Assembly (NCBI GenBank): GCA_005406025.1
Contig: BGZK01001327.1
Location: forward strand, 1-64,000
From: Eumeta japonica
Taxonomy: Eukaryota > Arthropoda > Insecta > Lepidoptera > Psychidae
DNA length: 64,000 nt
Direction of reading: 5' to 3'
Shown here: positions 47,190 through 59,000 of the stretch, one piece after another
Position numbering within the stretch: position 1 is the first letter of the stretch
Layout of the letters: every line of letters starts with the position of its first letter
Program-made: the position numbers and the translations under genes
Notes under the pieces: generated by a model
What the model was told of the DNA's origin: nothing
The model's database searches: none
Seen by the model: only the letters and a program-made list of their open reading frames with translations

Positions 47190-48645
47190 TATAGCTCTGC
47201 TATGATTGCTCTATTACCAATCTATGACCGACAGCAGTGCAGCCAACTCTACAGTATAAACGACTCACACCAAAAAATTTCTTATTACTCGCAACGACAA
47301 AGTTTAGGAAATGAAAATAACGAGGTTGAGGTCAGTTAGTTTGTTCCCAAAAATTTGCGGTTAGTCGCGGCGGGAGTAAGTACATTAAAGGGCCGAGAAC
47401 GCGAGCGGATCAAAGGGTTTAAGTTTGGAGGGGGCTTGGCAGCCATAGATTTGAGTTTTCAAAACATTCAACAAAAGATTATATTCAATTTGAGCAGGTC
47501 ACGACCCCTACGACGCTGCTGCCGCGAAGAGGGATTTCAAGTGGGCGTGGCAGTTCCTGCCTTGGCGGATTGGCACCCTTCCGGGCGCGTGTTTGGGCCG
47601 AAGGGATGTCGGATGGGAGTCCGAGGAACTTCACCCCGCTTTGGCGTGCGACAATAGCCGACCACAGCGGATGGATGTCGTGGGCACGCCGTTTAGACAC
47701 CGGCGATATAAATGAGGATGTCGCGCTGCCAATTTTCTTGAGGTATACTCAAATATATTCGATTTGGAAAAGGATAAATAAAGAGTACACGTTTATAAGA
47801 AGGGATTATTGTATATATTAATTTGTATAGTATTATTTTCGTAGAAATATAAGTTTAGAAATATTATACCCTTTTCTGCTGAAAATATTGCATGAAATGC
47901 AACCAAAAATATGGTAATCGCAAGTAAATGTTGGATATTTCTAGTTGTGGAATTTTTGAAAAAGCAAGATTTCAAAACGCAAGTAAAGGACAATATTCTA
48001 AAATCGTTAATCTGTCGTTATTTCAATATAAAAAAAATTCTTGCCACTCCACTTGAAGTTGAAGCATGGACCGTGATGTAGATTGATGTACGGGAAACCT
48101 TTTATCTAGTTCTTGCTTCGAAAATTTAAGATTTTTAAAATACTTGAGATTTCAAAAAAATCATATAGGTATGTATTAAAATAAACCGTTTTAGAAAAAA
48201 AAAAATCGATAAAAGCACATGACAAATTTGTACAGAACCCTTAAAGCGAAAGTCCTATTTGCCCTAGTCGGATATTTTTTTTTTAATATGGATTTTCTCT
48301 CAGCGCATCGCATCCTTGATTCTTAATTGTCGTATTTTAGGAATGCAGATCGCAATTACGATGCAAACACATCCAAGAATAACGCAATACACTAATGAGC
48401 TAGAATATAACATGCATTATTTAAATTTAATTCAATCCCACTAAATATATATTATGATTAGGTATCATAAAAACCCACTCAAGACAATGTCATAGGTCAG
48501 CTGGTCGGTTTCTCAATAAACGGACCATAAAATTGTGTTTGATCGACCGATTTGAATATATCGTCGAGTTTACGCAGTCTATGACCGTCATTTTGCATTT
48601 TTATACGAAATCTATCAGTTCATTACAATTGTAATGTGATAGACG
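47190..48645. other. Non-coding stretch with a GC-rich segment and a repeat end
   Basis: 47,500-47,725 is strongly CG-rich, with open frames on both strands and no recognised motif; it may be a transposon part. GTACAGAACCCTTAAAGCGA followed by AAGTCCTATTTGCCCTAG at 48,228-48,281 is another minus-orientation end of the GGCCAAGTGCGAG repeat. The rest is AT-rich. Confidence 0.4.
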
Positions 48646-48755
48646 GTCAGTGAGGCGAGAGAGATATGCAAAGGTCGTACCATATAGAAACCTATAGTCT
48701 CTGCCTGCCCTTCTGGGAAATAGGCGTGAGTTTATATTATTATTATTATTGTAAT
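48646..48755 (+). mobile_element. 5'-truncated non-LTR retrotransposon 3' end, copy 3
   Basis: GTCAGTGAGGCGAGAGAGAT, TCTCTGCCTGCCCTTCTGGG and AAATAGGCGTGAGTTTATAT followed by TATTATTATTATTATTG match copy 1. The (TTA)n tail is best preserved here, and the reading frame ends at the same TAG after the SAxPSGK-like codons. Confidence 0.7.
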
Positions 48756-51700
48756 GAGAATGCCTATTATTTTTCTTTCTTCATTAACACATTCAGCGAA
48801 TCGTGGAAGGTTTGCGTTTTACACATAAAAATAAATCGAAATAAAAAATTATATTTTCTGTTAATTAAACTATCGAATAGCATTTCAGTTTTATTGCATT
48901 CAAACGATTTATGAAGATAATTGATGAGACGTCAAAAATGACGCCTGATCAACATATCACAATGCAACACGGTCAGAAAAATTTTGAAAAAGCCTTATAG
49001 CTTTTTAAGAAAATCTTTTGAAACCGTTAAAAATTGGTGTTTATGATGATTTTTGGGGGGTTTCTGAAGGACATTTTTAAACCTGTTTAGATATGTCTTT
49101 TTAAGTTTCTAATTTTTGTATTGAAATTTGACTCAACGTTACGATGTATGTTTTTTTTTTAATAATGAAAAGTTTTAAAATTTTGACTTTTATACGAAGT
49201 TTTACTGAATGCATGAAAGACTCGCTTTGTATGTGAACTGGTTGGTTTATAATAACTAAGAACGTAAATTTTTCCACACTTACAGAATTTTTTTGGAACA
49301 GTTTATAAAAGCAAATAAGTCTTATTTTCTAAATTAGGGACAGTTCATGATTTACGTATACTCAATTAATAACCCCTGCTTTCGCACTCATCTTTTTTTT
49401 TGTTTTGTTCCTTTTGTTCTTGATCTCATTTTCAATGTACCCGAAGGTCGTGCAGTTAATGAAATCTGTGAGTTCTTTCTGTTGATAGCCTTTATTAACT
49501 ATTGTATGCGCCATTACCTAGATATGAAATTGAATATTAATACACTATGTTTGAAATTTCGCAACCCTTTACGCAAGCAGATTTAACATTTTAAATTAAT
49601 GTTCATCATTACAAAGTTGGATTGAAAGATTAGACATGACACAAAAAGTCTCATGAAAGCATTGCTGAGAACACCTAGTCGTTAGTATATTGTAATATAT
49701 AAGTTAAACTACGATTACAGCTTAGCGAGCGTTAAAAACAACAGTGCAATTAATCATTCGTTGTCGTCTTACGCTTTGATCGTCCTTCTGGTAAGCCATA
49801 CCCTCTCGCAATTTTATATTTCAGAGCGAAGCGCTCGAATATTTACCATCCATCGCTGGCTGAGCGCGAGTCAGGAGGTGCGCTAACGACTGTCACCACC
49901 GATGTAAGACAAAGCCCGGGACTGGCGGCTTGACGCGTGCTCTCCGAGGTACGAGCGTTTGGTTTAGTAACCTCGCTTAAGTTAAAGTACGCGTCGGTCG
50001 GTCCGTCCGTACTAGGAATCCGGCGCTTTCCGGTTCGAAGTAGACAGTCTCGACCGTCGGACGACCACCGCTCTTGGTCGTCGATAGCGCAGTAAAGATG
50101 AGCATCCTCGAAATCCGGCGATGGTAGACGTACCATCGGGGGCCGACGGGCCTCGCGGTTTGTGTGCCGTCGGCGGCAACAGTAGCGATCGAAGCGAAGG
50201 AAACACCCGAATACTATATAAATGCACTTGCTCTCGTCCACAGCTTCCTCCCATCCCATCCCATTATCCGATTAACTCATTTCTAACAGGTTTGTCTTCT
50301 TTTACACTGAAACCCTAAATAAATACGGGATAAAAAATAGCTTATATTCTGCTCCGAATACTCCTGCATCTACTAGTGCAAGTCTCGTCAAAATTGATTC
50401 ACCCGTTTCGGAGATTAACTCGGACAAACAGACAGACAATTTTCTTAAAATATCTTTTAGAATTTAGTAACGCATAAATACCAATATGAGTTTAATTAAA
50501 CAAAAAACCTTTATTCCGAAATCATAGAGAGACACTTCAATTTCATTTATTTGCATAGATAACCGTTTGTATCAAGAACGTCACATGTTGCTGCAACACG
50601 GCACTGCAGAAGGTCAGGAGTTTGTCTGTCATCGATTTAAGGAAACAGTACAATGCTTTAACGCACCTTTTCTAAACTGCAGCTCATGTTATCGGCATTC
50701 ATGCATCTGTCTGCATTCCAAGCACAATAGTCACGCTCCGGGAGGGATAGCATTTGCTAGATTGAGCGACCTTAGGTGACAAATCGCTCAATCTGGTGTC
50801 GGCTACCTACAGTCTAGCGCCTACGTGACCTACGACTCGTTGTCTATAGGAAACAAGACGTGGTTTAAGATTTCTTTCGCATTATCTGTACTGTTAGTGA
50901 ATAACTAAAAGTTAAATCTTTTTGCGTCCATCGTACCGACGAATTCAATGTGCATTCAATGCATTCAAAACCATGAAATGCTAGGGGTCACTTGCATTGA
51001 CGCCGCAACCACTGTAGGCCAGTCGTATACCAGGGTGGATATAGCCCGAGAATAGGGCCAGGAGCCCGAGTGTCGGGGCGAAGGGTAACGTATACGAGGT
51101 TCGGTCAGGATTGGATGTTATTCGATTACAATAGCGAGACAGAAACCCGGATCATAGGCTGTCATGACTCCTATGACTCCGTTCTTGGAACCGCCTCTGG
51201 TTGTATATCATGCGATCTTTGGTACAGAATAATATTTGTAAACCACGGCACACATTCGTGGATAATTCTTGAATATGTTAAAGTTCAAGTGGTTTATTCT
51301 AAGAGCAAGAAAGGCTGGCCCGAGTTCATCACAGCACAGAGCCCTCTTTTAGGGAAAACGGTGATAATAAAAATTGTGCCCGACTGGGTAATTTAGGATT
51401 GTAATTTAATTATTGTAATAATTAATGGTGAAAAAAAAACTATAAAATAGGGTTAAAATTTTTATTATAATTTAATGGATACTTAATTATCAAACCGGAC
51501 GTGTGTTCCGTTTTAAAATGTCAAACATTGAAATTAGAAAACGTCTCGAAACTTAACACATCCTACGACTTAATAGTTGAGTATTCGCTGAGATTTGCAA
51601 AAAACAAAAGTAAAGCTATACTAATTTAATTTAACTATTGATAGGTATTATAAAATTATTTACTACCTTTCATGCTAGAAGAAAATCTTGATTATCCTAT

Positions 51701-52240
51701 ATAAAGAACAGATGATAGATCCTTAGGAATGTCTAAAATTTACTTATACGTAAATTATGAACACGTCGTCTACAAATTTTACTGCTATAAGACGAAATTT
51801 TTGTACATTCTTAATAACAATATGTCTGTCTGTGTGACTCGAGAACCACGGGTTCGAATTACATGATGCTTTTTTAGTATATAGACATTTCATCTGGTCA
51901 GGTTTTAGTATACTTTTGATTACCATAGGTTAATTTAAGTGTGAGAAGAAACAATTTTTGCAGTGCGGTGCGGGCGCGCTACACCGTTGTGGTATTGCAG
52001 AATGGTATAGCCACCGCTGTATCATTCCATATATTGCTTAACCCACTACCTATATGATTTCTTACTATGAAAACTATAAAAAAAACTATATGTAATCGTA
52101 CATATAATAACACCCGTTACATGCACACAGTAAAAAGATCTTTATCTAAAAATTTAATTATTCACTTTTTTTGGCGAACGAGAGGGGTTGGGAAGGCGAT
52201 ATTCATGATTTAAATTTTAAGAATTCACCAATTCTAAATT
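48756..52240. other. Non-coding stretch with a GC-rich island
   Basis: 49,840-50,260 is the largest CG-rich island in the window, with overlapping frames on the minus strand (49843-50259 and 50012-50254), a plus-strand TATATAAA-like box at about 50,214 and no recognised domain. The 109-codon open frame at 51070-51396 lacks an ATG start and any known motif. GATTGAGCGACC and CGCTCAATC at 50,762-50,793 form a short hairpin. Elsewhere I see nothing. Confidence 0.35.
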
Positions 52241-52241
52241 A

Positions 52242-52269
52242 TTCTTGAATATTCTTGAAAATTCTTGAA
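52242..52269. promoter_or_regulatory. Six-pentamer heat-shock-element match
   Basis: TTC and GAA triplets alternate every five bases without a gap: TTC at 52242, GAA at 52247, TTC at 52252, GAA at 52257, TTC at 52262 and GAA at 52267. This is the canonical inverted-pentamer array bound by heat-shock factor trimers, here long enough for two trimers. No gene is recognised within several kilobases, and the unit ATTCTTGAAA is also a simple 10-bp repeat, so function is unproven. Confidence 0.5.
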
Positions 52270-52329
52270 ACTTTACACCTCAATTTCCGAACGAGTTATA
52301 GCTGAAGCGGCTATATGCGTGGCAGATGG

Positions 52330-52530
52330 CCATTTAGAGGTAAACGGAAAGAGACATGGAGCGAGCGGTTGTGACAGGAACAAGGTTGGGGCGAAAGGAG
52401 AAGAATTGAAATCGAGTATAGGATCGAAACAGCATCACGATCAGATTTAAAACCTAGATTTTAATAAGGGTAAATCATGAGCGAAATTTTTCGTCCATGC
52501 GGACGGAGCCGTGGGCAAAATATAGTGATA
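52330..52530 (+). repeat. Degenerate GGAAC/GAATC repeat with retroposon-like end
   Basis: Words such as GACAGGAACAAGGTTGGGGC and AGAATTGAAATCGAG precede TTCGTCCATGCGGACGGAGC followed by CGTGGGCA, the same layout as at 32,100-32,345. Confidence 0.45.
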
Positions 52531-53810
52531 TTCAAGTGCGAAGTAAGTTTGTTTGAATGTCCGTCCTTCAATCACGCCCAAATGGCTGACCGGATTTCAA
52601 TCAGATATTGATGGACGTAGAATGTGTCACTCAAAACAGAAATTAGGATACCTAAGTACATCTAGTAAAAATGATAAACTATATTATCAATTCTTAACAA
52701 CGTTCTCCAAGAGAGGATCAAGATATGTATCGCGACCGACACTTAATTGACATCGGGACATGCATCGGACTCGACAGAGGAACTAGACTTCTTCAATTCC
52801 CGATGAGAATCATGAATTATAATCGAATTACTGTATCTTAATTTACATCCAGCGAAATGAGAGCGTATCAGCTAGTATATGCGGGCCTGCGCTTTGGAAA
52901 ATAAGAAATATGCCATGTCCAAATGATCACGGTCAACATGTTGTGGTAAATTTATCTGAAATTTGATTAGATTCATCGAATAAGTCAAGTTAAGGCTTTA
53001 TTTTAATGTGAATTCATTAGAATAGTCTCGCTTCGTATCGACATCGCCGGATCGAATGAAAACGGCACAATTTGGGGATAATAAATGAAATAGAAAAAAA
53101 TAAAAATGAATAAAATTAAAAAAAATTAAAATCCTCATTTCTATATCGATTTCTATAAATTTATATCTGCCATTGTACCTCAGGGCTTTTGATAAAAAAA
53201 AATTCTATTACATCAATTTTTAGATTTCACCTTATTCTAATTATTACACTAGTGCACAAAATTTTAATTTTTATTTGTTACCGCGAACTTTATAATGGTT
53301 TTAATTTACTTATGACGTGCTATTTTCAAATCTACCCTCAGAAGTATCTGTGCAGCTCGAATAACTTTATTGGTAATTTTCTTCATTTGAGTGTTTTTGT
53401 TTGTTGATAACGCGCGTGTTTCATTTTGATCACATTAATTTTTAAAGTTGGCGCATTAATTTTAAATTATCTATTTTTTCTGATCGTAGCTATCTGAAAC
53501 TCAAAAACTAGAGATGATCGATAAATTCCACTTATATATTTGAAATCGGCATGCCGTGTATAGCCAACAACAGTTAAAATTTTCCCGGCAACAGATGCAT
53601 TGTAAACTAGTGTTGTTATATGGGTACGTTAGTAATCGGCCAAGCGAGCTTTGATCGGTCTCTTTCGTGTTTGCGGTGGGAATATGATGATTTACCACTG
53701 GAAAACTTGTCTATATTGTTAACATTCAATATTCAATACATAAATATGAAAAATTGACCTGTTTCCTGCTCTCGCGTCAATAATGACTCATATAGTGTCT
53801 AATATATGCC
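52531..53810. other. Non-coding stretch
   Basis: It starts with moth-repeat sequence (GTCCGTCCTTCAATCACGCC) and then becomes AT-rich. Nothing else is recognisable. Confidence 0.35.
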
Positions 53811-54462
53811 ATGCAGTGTTATCTGTTGCTTAAAATATATCTGTTGCTTTGTGCTGTTTATGATCTGAGACCAATGACATCTCTCAAAGAAAAATTTAAA
53901 GAAATTAATATCCTAACCTTAGCATCACAATATATATACGAAAACCTGGTATATGTCAAAAGAAATATAAAATCGTTCCATAAAAGGAGCGACATCCATA
54001 ACATTAATACTAGACATAAGAATGATCTTGCTGCTCACAAGACTCGTCTAAGTAAAGTTAATAAATCATTTATGGGGATGTGTGTGCGTTTTTATAATAA
54101 GATCCCAACTGAAATTCAAAATTTGCCATTTACTGAGTTTAAACGTTTCGTTAAAAGAAAATTATATCGCAAGGGCTATTATACCGTATTGGAATATCTT
54201 AATGAAAAAAAAGCCCCTGGGATTGAGCTGCTCGCCTATCAGGTTTCTTCATATTATTTTTAAATGTCGACTAAATTGTAAATGACTAAATATTTTGTAT
54301 TGATGAGTAAAAAAGAGCAAGCCTTGAATTTCTTGCCCATCCTTCTCTCGATGAATCAGCATTTGGAATGGGCGGTAATGTCGAAATGAATTTATTAATG
54401 ACGATTTCAAGTGTAATTTAATTACCTACGAAATAAAGATATTTTTGATTTGATTTGAAAAC
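53811..54462 (+). mobile_element. Non-LTR retrotransposon 3' part with reverse-transcriptase C-terminus
   Basis: The open frame to 54263 encodes LRPMTSLKEKFKEINILTLA, SQYIYENLVYVKRNIKSFHK, RSDIHNINTRHKNDLA, then SKVNKSFMGMCVRFYNKIPT and EIQNLPFTEFKRFVKRKLYR. This is the region after the polymerase core in jockey/CR1-type LINE proteins. The 3' UTR follows, with TTGAATTTCTTGCCCATCC and the terminal ATAAAGATATTTTTGATTTG ATTTG tail repeat, which marks the true 3' end at about 54,460. The catalytic FADD part is missing by 5' truncation. The remaining frame is intact, so insertion may be fairly recent. It lies in the plus orientation, upstream of the cuticle gene. Confidence 0.8.
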
Positions 54463-55008
54463 GATACGTTCATTAATGGTACCTCGAAACTGCATCGTGC
54501 AACAGTGACAACGTAATTGTCTAAAAATTCCACTAGATGGCGCTGTTAACAAAATTTTAATAAATAAACTTATTACCTTTTTCAACGGAAGACACATACA
54601 TGGATAAACTTGAAAGCAAAACGTTATCAAAATACAAATTTTAATCGAAACCATTAAAGCTGTTTCCGAAATGCCAACGTAAAATCGCTCACTTAAACTA
54701 AAAAGATTTGAGTGACACATATATCTTAGTGCACACATAATTCCCATTTATATATATTTTATGTTTCTGGCATTTCCATAAATTTTGACCATTTCATCTT
54801 AGGCCTGTTTGATCGGCATCATCTCTTTGCTGTCTGCTCAGATAGGGAGAAAGGAATGCATTTCATTTTCTTAATTTGTTTTAATCTGCTTGAGTTTCTT
54901 TTCTGCTTCACCTGATGCCCATAACTGTCTCCATCACTCTGCGTCGTTTCAAGAAAACGTCGAACTCTCCCAGACCCAGTAACGCGTCCTGAACCTTTTG
55001 GGGATGTA
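54463..55008. other. Non-coding stretch with a minus-strand frame of unknown meaning
   Basis: A 65-codon minus-strand frame (54819-55016), starting at an ATG and rich in basic residues, includes SGRVTGSGRVRRFLETTQSD. It has no recognised domain and no splice partners that I can see. The rest is AT-rich. Confidence 0.25.
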
Positions 55009-55170
55009 GCGGTCATGGTTTAGTCGTTAAAAGTGACACCTTGAACACGGAATGTACTGGGTTCCATCCTGATCACGACCGATGAGTTTTCAACTTAAGT
55101 CGTGTCAGACTACATGCTTTCTGCCTTAAAGAATACATACAGCCGTTGGTCTCATCAGAGGTGTCACCTC
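55009..55170 (+). mobile_element. tRNA-derived SINE-like sequence
   Basis: TCATGGTTTAGTCGTTAAAA resembles a box A and TACTGGGTTCCATCCTG about 35 bases on resembles a box B. It is followed by GATCACGACCGATGAGTTTT. It is degenerate, and ends are uncertain. Confidence 0.45.
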
Positions 55171-58100
55171 ATTGGTGACGACGGTTGCCAGCAACCCCCT
55201 AACCCGTGCTGAGGCAGCGTGAAAAGCCTAAATTCCAATCTATGCATATAACAGTAGAAGCCGATGTGCCTGTAAGTTGAAGGTGTGTATGGAAAACGGA
55301 GAGGGGACGTTAAGAGAAAGATAATATAAAGGAAAGCAACAATTTTACTTTTATCTGTCCGTTCGCGCACATCCCCGAAATTACTGAACGTATTTTGATG
55401 CGGTTTTCACGGATAGACGGAGCTTAGCTTGGAGCAGGACATAAGTCTTATTTTACTTAAATTGGATGTCAGGAAAAATGTGATGATGGAGGAGGTCAGT
55501 GGGATTGTATAAACGACCGCATAAAAAGCTTCCCACAAAAAGAGTAAAAATAAAACCCACAATATCTCCGAGTGATATAGCCTGTATTTTGTTTTGATAT
55601 GTCAGCATTTGTCCTGGTTTCCTAGAAATTGAAACAGTGAGCGGTATCAGAATGGAAAGCGGGACTAAGATTGCAGGCACGGCCAATCCATATTAAAAAT
55701 GAAGGGACGCGTTCTATGTCCACACGGGCAACAGCCAGTCGAAGATAAACTGCTGAGGGTCGATATGCGTCGATGTACACAGAGAGGTTCATAACGACAG
55801 ATAAAACGGCCCCATAGAACCATACCGATCTGCAAAATCAGACTGGTTTCGCGTTTAGTCAGTCGCGAGTACTCGATACGTTCGGACGCGTTTTCCAGCG
55901 AGATCGAAAGCGGGTCGGACCTGTCCTAACCTCGAGCTGATGAGGCGTTCACTGCGGCTTCAATACGGACCGATCGGCGAGTGTCGTAAATAGAAACAGC
56001 AGTGGATGTCTCAAAGCGGCGAACGTTTTAAAAGTCGGGCCATTTCCCGATCGTGATTGGTCTAAGAAGGGCGCATCTATGTACACCTTGATAGTGGAAT
56101 GAAATCCTACACGATTTGCACGTTTTAAGAAAAAAAAAACAGTTGCCTATATGTTGTGTGTTAGAGAGATATATCAGTTTTCTAAATTTCATCATAATCG
56201 GTTAAATCATTGTCGAGTTATAAGTAGACATACAGATAAACCAAAAACAAATCGGATAGTATCACACAGATAGTAGTTTATATGTCATAAAATGATGTGC
56301 TGTATTAGTATACTGAAGTCGATTAAAATCAGTTTAACAAATGATAAATTGTGAAAAAACGTACAAACAAACAGAGTGAACTGTCACCGTGCCAAATTTC
56401 ATCAAAATCGGTACAGCGGTTTAGGCGTGAATCTATCAGACAGACACAGAACGCATTTATCCAGTCTTCCAAATTACCAAGTGATTGTAATGATCTATTT
56501 CCTTCTATCAAATGCGCTTAACGACGGCGCGTTCTATTCGATTTCGCCAAGGACTACACTCTTAATATGCTCAGTATCAACACAATAATGTGTGAGGTTG
56601 TGTACTTAACAAATTGATTGTAAACGCCATGCTCACTCTACAATATTTGATTCGTAGTATTTGTCCATTAAATTATTTGTATTGATAATTAAAAATAAAA
56701 TGGTGTGTAAGGTCACACCTTTTTTTATGTATCTCCCCGTGCGAAGGGGAAGGAGGAGAAAAACCAGTTATTGGCAGTCCGTGCGGCGGGCGTACGGACT
56801 AAAATCCCCCTGAAACATTAAGGCGCTTGCCTTTTGCCCGTAGGCTGTTATGCTTCATCTAAGCGGCCGGAAGGCACAATGGGGTGGCAACGGCGCGAAA
56901 TTCGTTAGAACCTTTCCGGGTTACCACGACGTAATAACGTCATAGGTGACTATGGTGCCCCGAGAAGGGGCATAATAATTAAATTACTATCTATCACAAT
57001 GTGTAATAGATTAAATAACAGACGACGCTTGTAAAAGCGCGTAGTGGAGGGCATGGCGAAAAACAGCGAAATGCGGTTAAAAATTAACAGTTCCGGTCGA
57101 GGGCTTTGGGCCCTTAAATCGCTAAATTTAAATTAAAAATGTAAAAATGACCTTTAATCTTTACGTTAAAAGACGTAACGTAACTCGCTGAATTTAATAC
57201 GGAATTGGATCGTACACCGATAACAGTTTTACCGCTAAGAGTCGACGCTCGCGCAAGTCCGTCCTCAAGGACTGCGGTCGGTCGACAAATGCGTTCACCG
57301 TTCGTAGACAATCATAACCCGTTTATGTGTGTAAAACACATGAAATAACTAAAAAGCGATCGATATTGGAAGCGTAATCCTGCGGGAGCGCACCCTAGGC
57401 CATAGACGAATATGAATATATCCCTAGGCGCAGAAACCGGGCGCGGGCTCGGCGTGCAGACGATGCAGTATTAAAGTTTTGACGTGATCTCAACTGATCT
57501 CGTAAGATATACATTTTACTCTGTGGCTACCAAAAAGATTTATATACGAGTATTAGAGCTGACAGTGCGAACAAAGTCGTGATCTATGACTTGTCATCTG
57601 TAAGTAACTCCATCTAGTGTACGTTTCATACAACTTTACCGCTTTCTTTAAGTTGATGGCGGTAGAGTATGAAAATCAATTAATGAGAATTTAGCAGATT
57701 AACGATCATTATTCGTGGTTAATTTAACATTTTTATATATACTGATTATCATTAGCAAATGGAGAGATAAACACATTTTATATTGACGAATATATACTCC
57801 ACAACAGTATTTAGTTCGACTTAGGTATGTAGATTTTACATATTTTTTTTGTAAAATGTCTAGTCACTCTGAATATAATTTCAAACTAGGGAAACTAAAT
57901 GTCAAGCCATCATGACTTCATAATCAAGGGGCTTCTTCAGTCTTAGACATTTCTAGAAATAGGTATCTACGTTTAGGAGTTAGTACTTACTAATTCCTGG
58001 ATGAAAAGTGCTAAATCTACGACATAATTAGAACGCTAAACCAGGCGTGGTCGCAGTCTCACAGTAATGAGCCAATTAGTATTTATTAAAAGAATCAATT

Positions 58101-58650
58101 TTTTTCATTTTTAGTACATGTAGACTAAAAATTGCTACTTTTAGTGTAGTGTAGAAATACAGTGCACAAGAAATAAAAATGATTCAATAAATGTTACAGG
58201 TAGTTTATTTAGTAATAGTGTTCTTATTGATTATTAAAATTAATCTGATTTAAAAGTAATAAAATTAAAGAAATGACAAATACTTGAAATAGACACACAA
58301 ATGAGAGACTAAATAAATATATGTAACAAATCGATCATAGCGTCATCTATTATTATGACATTATATATTATTAACGTTAATTAAGAACAAAAATGGAAAT
58401 AGGTACTGTTCTACCGCGAAGTATAATTTTGAAATTTCATTTTTTTTTTAACTTACTGCTATAAAAATTTAATAACTTGGGTAGTTACTACTTTCAGTCT
58501 GATTTTCGAAAATAGAGTTTTAACTAGATCTTAAGGTTTCAGGATCCTAGGAATCTATTTTGAACATGTCCCGAGTGATGTCTGTACGTCTCTCTGTGTG
58601 TATATTTAACCTTTCATGATCCGAAACCCGGTTTGTGGCATTCGAAAGTT
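55171..58650. other. Non-coding stretch with two GC-rich segments
   Basis: 55,630-55,740 is a further GGGAC-style degenerate repeat. 55,840-56,060 is CG-rich and unique, with TTTAGTCAGTCGCGAGTAC, an initiator-like TCAGT, at about 55,858. 56,725-57,120 is CG-rich with short hairpins (CCCCGTGCGAAGGGG; GCCCCGAGAAGGGGC) and ends GGGCTTTGGGCCCTTAA; it could be a retrotransposon UTR. 57,180-57,480 is moderately CG-rich. No gene is recognised. Confidence 0.35.
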
Positions 58651-58679
58651 CACTTAACTTAGACTTTCTAAAATTATTA

Positions 58680-59000
58680 ACTGATTTCTTTTGGTAGATT
58701 TTGAGAAATCTCTAAAATCTAATTTTCAACAAATATATTTTAGAAATAACTTTTAAGACTTCTCTACCGATCGATACCGAAATTGAATCAGAGCTTTTTT
58801 ACTAAACAAATGTCATGGAAATTGGTTGATTTCTTCAAGAGATATTGTCGGAGAAAATTTTTCAATTACTGTTTTTTAGAACATTTCGTAAACTATTTTA
58901 CCAATAAATTTCAAAATCTTACCAGTTACATCGCTTAAAAAGTAACGTTGATTGTTGCAAACCGCATCAAAATCGGTTCGTCCATTCGAGAGACACAGTA
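58680..59000 (-). repeat. Inverted relative of the 32.5-33.1-kb array
   Basis: On the minus strand the words TCTCTCGAATGGACGAACCG, GATTTTGATGCGGTTTGCAA and the TTTTTAAGCGATGTAACTGG-like segment follow the same order as the plus-strand units at 32.6-33.0 kb. A second unit lies about 150 bp away (TATCTCTTGAAGAAATCAAC). Confidence 0.55.

Noticed and set aside
49843..50259. 138-codon minus-strand frame as a gene
   Set aside because: No domain, a second frame overlaps it in the same region, and high CG content by itself lengthens open frames. Kept as a finding only.
51070..51396. 109-codon plus-strand open frame as a gene
   Set aside because: It starts at GTG with no ATG nearby, has no recognised motif and no supporting splice sites.
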